Origin: Lepraria neglecta
Taxonomy: Eukaryota > Ascomycota > Lecanoromycetes > Lecanorales > Stereocaulaceae
DNA: 64,000 nt
Direction: 5' to 3'
Assembly (NCBI GenBank): GCA_033220425.1
Contig: CM065651.1
Coordinates: forward strand, 372,001-436,000
The position numbers and the translations under genes were made by a program. This document shows positions 59,621-64,000 of the stretch, piece after piece; positions within the stretch are counted from its first letter, which is position 1, and each line of letters opens with the position of its first letter. The notes beneath the pieces are model-generated. The model worked only from the letters and a program-made list of their open reading frames with translations, ran no database searches and was not told where the DNA came from.

Positions 59621-60078
59621 CTCCGAGGCATTGGCTGATTGCGAAAGTGTGAGAGAAGATTGACTGAGGAACTTGCATGTGTTTAAGATACCATTGTGCC
59701 ATAGTAATAGATGTTCATGCGCTCTGAAATAGATTTGAGCTCGCACGAGTAGCTTTTAGACACTATCATAGCTTAGTAAAATTATGTCTTGCCGACCACC
59801 ATCGAACATTCCCAGTTTCCTAGCTCGCTCTCCTCACAGACCACCTACGTTCTCCGTCATTGTTAGACCCAAATCTTCCAATTACCCTCTGTTCAGCACA
59901 TAGTTCTCTCCCAGGGTAATAGCGAAGATTGCGCTGCCGAGCGATGCTGTGCGTCGGGTGCAGACTGACTTTATCGCTGTGAAGAAGCACCCCGTTCTTA
60001 CTCGTTCCCACAGGCACGGACTCTTGTTCTCCGGTCGAAGCTTTCTTCATATATGCATGTCCCAACTTTCAAGGCAGT
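59621..60078. other. Convergent intergenic region
   Basis: This holds the 3' flanks of the WHIM-protein gene (plus) and the DUF1770 gene (minus). No gene was seen; open frames are antisense or flank sequence. Confidence 0.5.
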
Positions 60079-60672
60079 TCAATCTTGAGCCCCAGAGCCG
60101 AATTGTGTACTGTAGTACTGTTCATCATATCAGTCACACCATCCTAGCCCCTCCATACACCCAAGAACACTCACATCGCCCACATGCTCAGCGAACTTCT
60201 CATCCTTCATTCCAGTACCACTTTGGGGGGGGATGTCCCAATTATTTACACCCCACCACCATTTCCTCACCCTAGCACCAAAACTCTGCCCACTAAACGC
60301 AGCGCCCTTATTCCAATACCTCCATCCACTCAACGCCAACGTCCAGAGCATCCCCTGCACAAGCGGCAACAGCACCTGATCCCTCCCTGTAATCCATGCG
60401 ATTCTCCAATACGTCTCAGCCCCTTCTAGGCTAGCTAAATAGCTTTGTTCAAACCGAAGGTCGGGCAGCGGTGGGAGATTCGAGCGTCGCGGGATGGGTT
60501 TGAGGACGTATTCGGGGATGCTTGCTTCTGAGCTCGAGATGGAGCTTGTGGGGGAGACGGGACGTTTCTCGGAGGCGGCGGTGGACGGATTGAGGTCGTG
60601 AGCGGGGTCTGGGTGGTGTTTTATTGAGGCTGATTGAATTGTCGAAGCTATGTCTGCTACGGCGGAAGACAT
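60079..60672 (-). CDS. DUF1770 family fungal protein
   Basis: Exons 60672-60175 and 60117-60079 give 178 residues. After a Ser-rich N-terminus (SVADIAST-like start, then SPTSSISSSEASIPEYVLKP) comes the conserved block PIPRRSNLPPLPDLRFEQSY ... YWRIAWITGRDQVLLPLVQG and LALSGWRYWNKG, typical of the fungal DUF1770 family of unknown function. One hydrophobic stretch (VLLPLVQGMLWTLAL) may be a membrane-associated helix. The 57-nt intron (donor GTGAGT, CTGAT branch-like site) near the end is inferred; without it the frame ends 16 residues later with a different tail. The gene is divergent from the deubiquitinase gene 425 bp away. Confidence 0.78.
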
Positions 60673-61097
60673 GGTGGACGTCGTGGTGGTATATGAGAAG
60701 ACTGAGCTGTGAAACGAGGTTGATGCAGACGTTAGGCGTTGAGCTTCTAGGCGAGAGTTGCCCCAATTCGTCACCCTAAAATTGATGCTTTCGCCTGCTC
60801 GGCCTAGATTTCTAGGCGGGGGCCCAGGGTTACTTTGGCGTGGGGCTCATTTCGACAACAACCGCCCACACCAACACGACATTGCCATTGCCTCGACACC
60901 TTACAAAGTCTCAGAGAGCAATGTCTCGTACATCAAACGGCAGACCGCGACTGCACGCATACCAACGGCGCAAGAGTGATCCGTATCCGTGACGCCCCGA
61001 GCCTTGTTTGCTTTTCGTCTGCTTACGAATAGACCTTGAAAGCGCCTGCCTTGGGTCTCCACATCGGTTCCGAACAAGCAATTATAAGTGAACCAGC
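60673..61097. other. Divergent intergenic region
   Basis: Promoters of the DUF1770 gene and the deubiquitinase gene. Nothing else was recognised. Confidence 0.5.
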
Positions 61098-63774
61098 ATG
61101 AGTACAATAAACAGGCTTCTCAGCCGAAGGCACAAGCATCAGCATGGAACTCAAAAGGAAAAAGTAATGTCTTCTCCGTCAACAACCCCTCCACGCTCTT
61201 TAGAAGCCTCCATTTCCTCCTCGAGCAAAAGGCATAGCTCTGCCTCTTCTATTTTTTCTGTGTCTTTAGCATTTCCAAGCTTGGCACCCAAGAGATCCCC
61301 ACGTCTGCAAGCCTCGCGCGGAGTAGTCGAGTGCTCAAGTACTGACCGTGGGGCTCTACTCCTACAGCCCAAGTCAAACGGTGGGCCTCTCAACGGCCTG
61401 TTCGTCACCGATGGAGAGAAAAGGTTACATGAGAAGGATGATGACAAGAAGGTGTGTCTACAAGCAATCGGGTCTTAAGGACAAGGGCTCATTAGGGACA
61501 GATCAAATTGATCCAGCATCGCCTGGCTCGGGCCGGGATTACAAACTTCAAGGACGCCGACGTTGCATATGTCCTGAACGCCGCCTATGCAAGTGGAAAC
61601 ACGGACAAAGCATACGAGCTTCTTGTGCTCCTCGAGGACTCGGAAGAAGGCATCATACAAAGCTACGACCCCAATATCAAGATGCTCGGAGCTATCAATA
61701 GAGAAGGCGTTACCTGTTACCTGGATGCATTGCTCTACGCCATGTTTGCAAGACTGGGGAGCTTTGAGGCTATGCTCTACAAGAATTTCGAAGACCCTCC
61801 GAGGAAAAAGCTGGCAACTTTGCTGAGGCTGTGGGTCAATACGCTCAGGGCAGGCAAGCTAATCACTACAGACATAGTACGTTATGTACCCAACATGCTG
61901 TGAGAAGTGCCAGAATACTAACTCGGAATTAGACAAAGCAAATACAGCTTCAATTGGCCAATTGCGGATGGAAAGAAGCAGCTGAATTATGCCAACAGGA
62001 CGCATCGGAGGCCTTTACATTCATTACTTCAACCCTTGCTTTGCCGTTGCTCACCCTCAAAATGGACATTTACCATAGTGGAAAGGAAGACGTCAGTGAT
62101 GATCACAAGTTCGTCAATGAACGGCTTCTCGAGCTTGCCATACCTGATGATCCGACGGATGGGCATGTCATCACACTGGAAGAGTGCTTGGAATTATACT
62201 TCAACAATAATATTGAGGTGAAACGATATCTTGACCAACTTGAGCGGCGAAATACTCTAAATTCCCTACGTTCGCACCGGTCTGTCGATCCAACAAAAGC
62301 CCATGCATCCCACATCGAAGTCGCGGAAGTCAGTGATATCTCGGAACCCTCTTCGCCAATGACTCTGTCACCACAAGCAGACTCGCCGATCAGACAGCCT
62401 TTCCCACGAAAGAGAGCGCCCAGCATTATTCAAGAAAATTACATATCTGAGAAGAAAGGAACGCCCGACGGGTTTCCATCCGTCGACGAGCATAGCCCTC
62501 AAATGGGCCGTTTAAGAAAGGAGGTCATGATGCCTGCCTGGCAATTCTTCAAATTGATACCTTGGTACACCAACAACATGCCTGCTAACGACGCTCAAGT
62601 AGCCGCGCACTTTTCCTCTGCAAGGCCCATCCTTGGGATTTGCCTCAAACGGTATTCAATGCTTCCGAATGGTACTCCAGTCAAACGAGAAATCCACATC
62701 GACATTCCCTTAGAGATTGGACTGCCTCACTTCATTCAAGATGACAAGATGTCAGAGGACGGTCCTGTGTTCGGGAACTTCAAACTCTCCCTACAGTCTG
62801 TAGTTTGCCACCAAGGATTCTCCACTGAATCCGGCCACTATATCAGCTTGGTTCGCAGCCCTGACCCAAACCAAGAGGGTGAAGATAGATGGATGCGCTT
62901 TGACGACCTGGCAAAGGAGAGAGTCGTTTACACCAATGTTGAGCAATTCTTACGCGAAGAGTCTCCTTACCTGTTGTTCTATCAAGTAGTCCCCATCGAG
63001 GGCGAGACTGGGAGTGTTACAGACGGTGAAAGACCCTCCATCAAGGATGGCGAAAGACCTCCAGCCTACTCCGAGTCGGAAGCGAGCTCGAAGGTCGACT
63101 CAGGTGTTGCTGGCCTCTCCATAACTGGCAGAGACAGCTATAACTCGACCGAGGACTCTCGGCCTGGAACACAAAGGCCCAGTGTCGAAATTCGCCGGCC
63201 CAGCACTGACGCTTCACTATCTAGCGATGGGCGTAGAGGCCGGACGAGCATGACGAGCGAGAGACGAGAGAGCGTTGTCGTTTCCGACACGAGTGCTAGC
63301 AGTCCCACCCGCGGTAAACCCGAATTCCTGTCTGCAAAACACCTGAACCACTCGCAGACTGACGGTCCCAATACGCTCACCGCCTCCCGGAGGGGATCTA
63401 AGACGAGTAAGGCGAGCTCGAAAAGTAGACCCAGCAGTCGAGCTGACGACAAACGATTGAGCACGTCGTTGTCTAGATTGGCAAGTCGGATGTCAAGGGA
63501 CAAGCTTGACAGAGAGGTAGTACCCCAGAGTAATGCAGGCTCGAAAGACAGTCTCCATATCGCCAACGCGCCGCTATCACAGGTGAAAGACCCGCCTGCA
63601 GGGACAATGGGCCCTCCTGCACCACTTGTAGCCGACAGTGAGAAACCCTCTGATAGATCGAAGCTGAAAAAGGAGGCAAAGGAGAAAAGCCGAACGTTTC
63701 ACCGCGAGCATCAGCATCTGAGCAAAGCGAGAAGGAAAGAGAGCAAGCCTGACAGGGAGTGCTCTGTTATGTGA
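61098..63774 (+). CDS. Ubiquitin carboxyl-terminal hydrolase, USP family (C19)
   Basis: Exons 61098-61451, 61502-61876 and 61933-63774 give 856 residues. A Ser-rich N-terminus of about 115 residues precedes a helical segment (RAGITNFKDADVAYVLNAAY). The Cys box is GVTCYLDALLYAMF (Cys near residue 189), where the usual GNTCYMN has become GVTCYLD. The Asp-Ala-Ser region reads CQQDASEAFTFI. The His box CHQGFSTESGHYISLV lies near 540. A Trp-Met-Arg-Phe-Asp-Asp strand and a YLLFYQ end close the catalytic domain near 610. The last 240 residues are Ser/Arg-rich and probably disordered. The enzyme cleaves ubiquitin from proteins; its targets are unknown. A 200-residue insert between the Cys and His halves is acidic and Ser/Pro-rich. 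It ends in a CSVM tail, a possible CaaX-like prenylation motif. Confidence 0.88.
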
Positions 63775-64000
63775 ATATGCATTGGCATTGTTTATGGCGT
63801 CACGATGATATGGTATGAGATACCACTGTGCATAGCGCCGGCGTTTCATTTTAAGGGCACTGGCAATGGTGGTCCAGTGACAATGCATGCTTAGAAAGAT
63901 AGAAACTTGATAAATTTCTGTCTTCAATATGTCCTTTTTACAATCGGTGTAATGCGCTATATGTCTCGCCTCCAATGCCAAATGCTATGCTCGCTTCGTG

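Noticed and set aside
1-64000. CRISPR array or prokaryotic operon features
   Set aside because: No regularly spaced identical repeats. Gene structure with spliceosomal introns and eukaryotic protein families shows a fungal nuclear genome.

Overview
The window looks like nuclear DNA of a filamentous ascomycete (Pezizomycotina). Nearly every gene is cut by short introns of about 45-110 nt with GT..AG ends and CTAAC/CTGAC-like branch sites. The gene set includes fungal families such as a Ste12 factor with homeodomain-like region plus C2H2 fingers, a Dur3-type urea transporter, a DUF1770 protein and a GPH/Sut1-type sugar transporter. The protein sequences feel closest to Dothideomycetes; that is inference from memory, not a search. 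About half of the gene models below were built by hand-splicing, and each spliced total was checked to be a multiple of three.

Layout. 1-5 kb: a Chk2/Rad53-like FHA kinase relic (minus), the 25-residue ribosomal protein eL41 (plus) and the AP-2 mu subunit (minus). 5.6-17 kb: GPH-type sugar transporter (minus), divergent from an Nhx1-type Na+/H+ exchanger (plus), then INO80 (plus). 18-25 kb: Ste12 (minus), about 2.9 kb with no recognisable gene, and a PAF-acetylhydrolase-like lipase (minus). 26-30 kb: a decayed island with an aspartic protease relic, an FAD oxidoreductase relic and degenerate tandem repeats. 30-37 kb: compact housekeeping genes: FAF1/HIS6 (divergent, 129 bp apart), V-ATPase subunit f, and ELP3/LSC1 (divergent, 184 bp apart). 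37.5-46 kb: secreted serine carboxypeptidase, a palindromic MITE-like element, a secreted orphan protein, DUR3 and a small orphan ORF. 46-47.3 kb: gene-poor, with two tRNA-like sequences. 47.3-64 kb: Snf2/Sth1 ATPase, N-BAR protein, ribosomal protein uL2, a WHIM-type chromatin accessory protein, a DUF1770 protein and a USP-family deubiquitinase.

Most of the content is independent housekeeping genes. I see no secondary-metabolite cluster, no CRISPR and no intact transposase. Three chromatin-remodelling proteins (Ino80, Snf2/Sth1 and the WHIM protein) lie in the window but are not adjacent. The most unusual signals are gene-structure and non-coding ones: an apparent one-nucleotide exon in DUR3, a 7-nt terminal exon in the AP-2 mu gene, a frame-preserving 84-nt exon that joins the two Ste12 zinc fingers, a perfect 20-bp palindrome in the FAF1/HIS6 intergenic region, a palindromic element with exact 17-bp inverted ends, and a tRNA-like gene interrupted at the anticodon loop.
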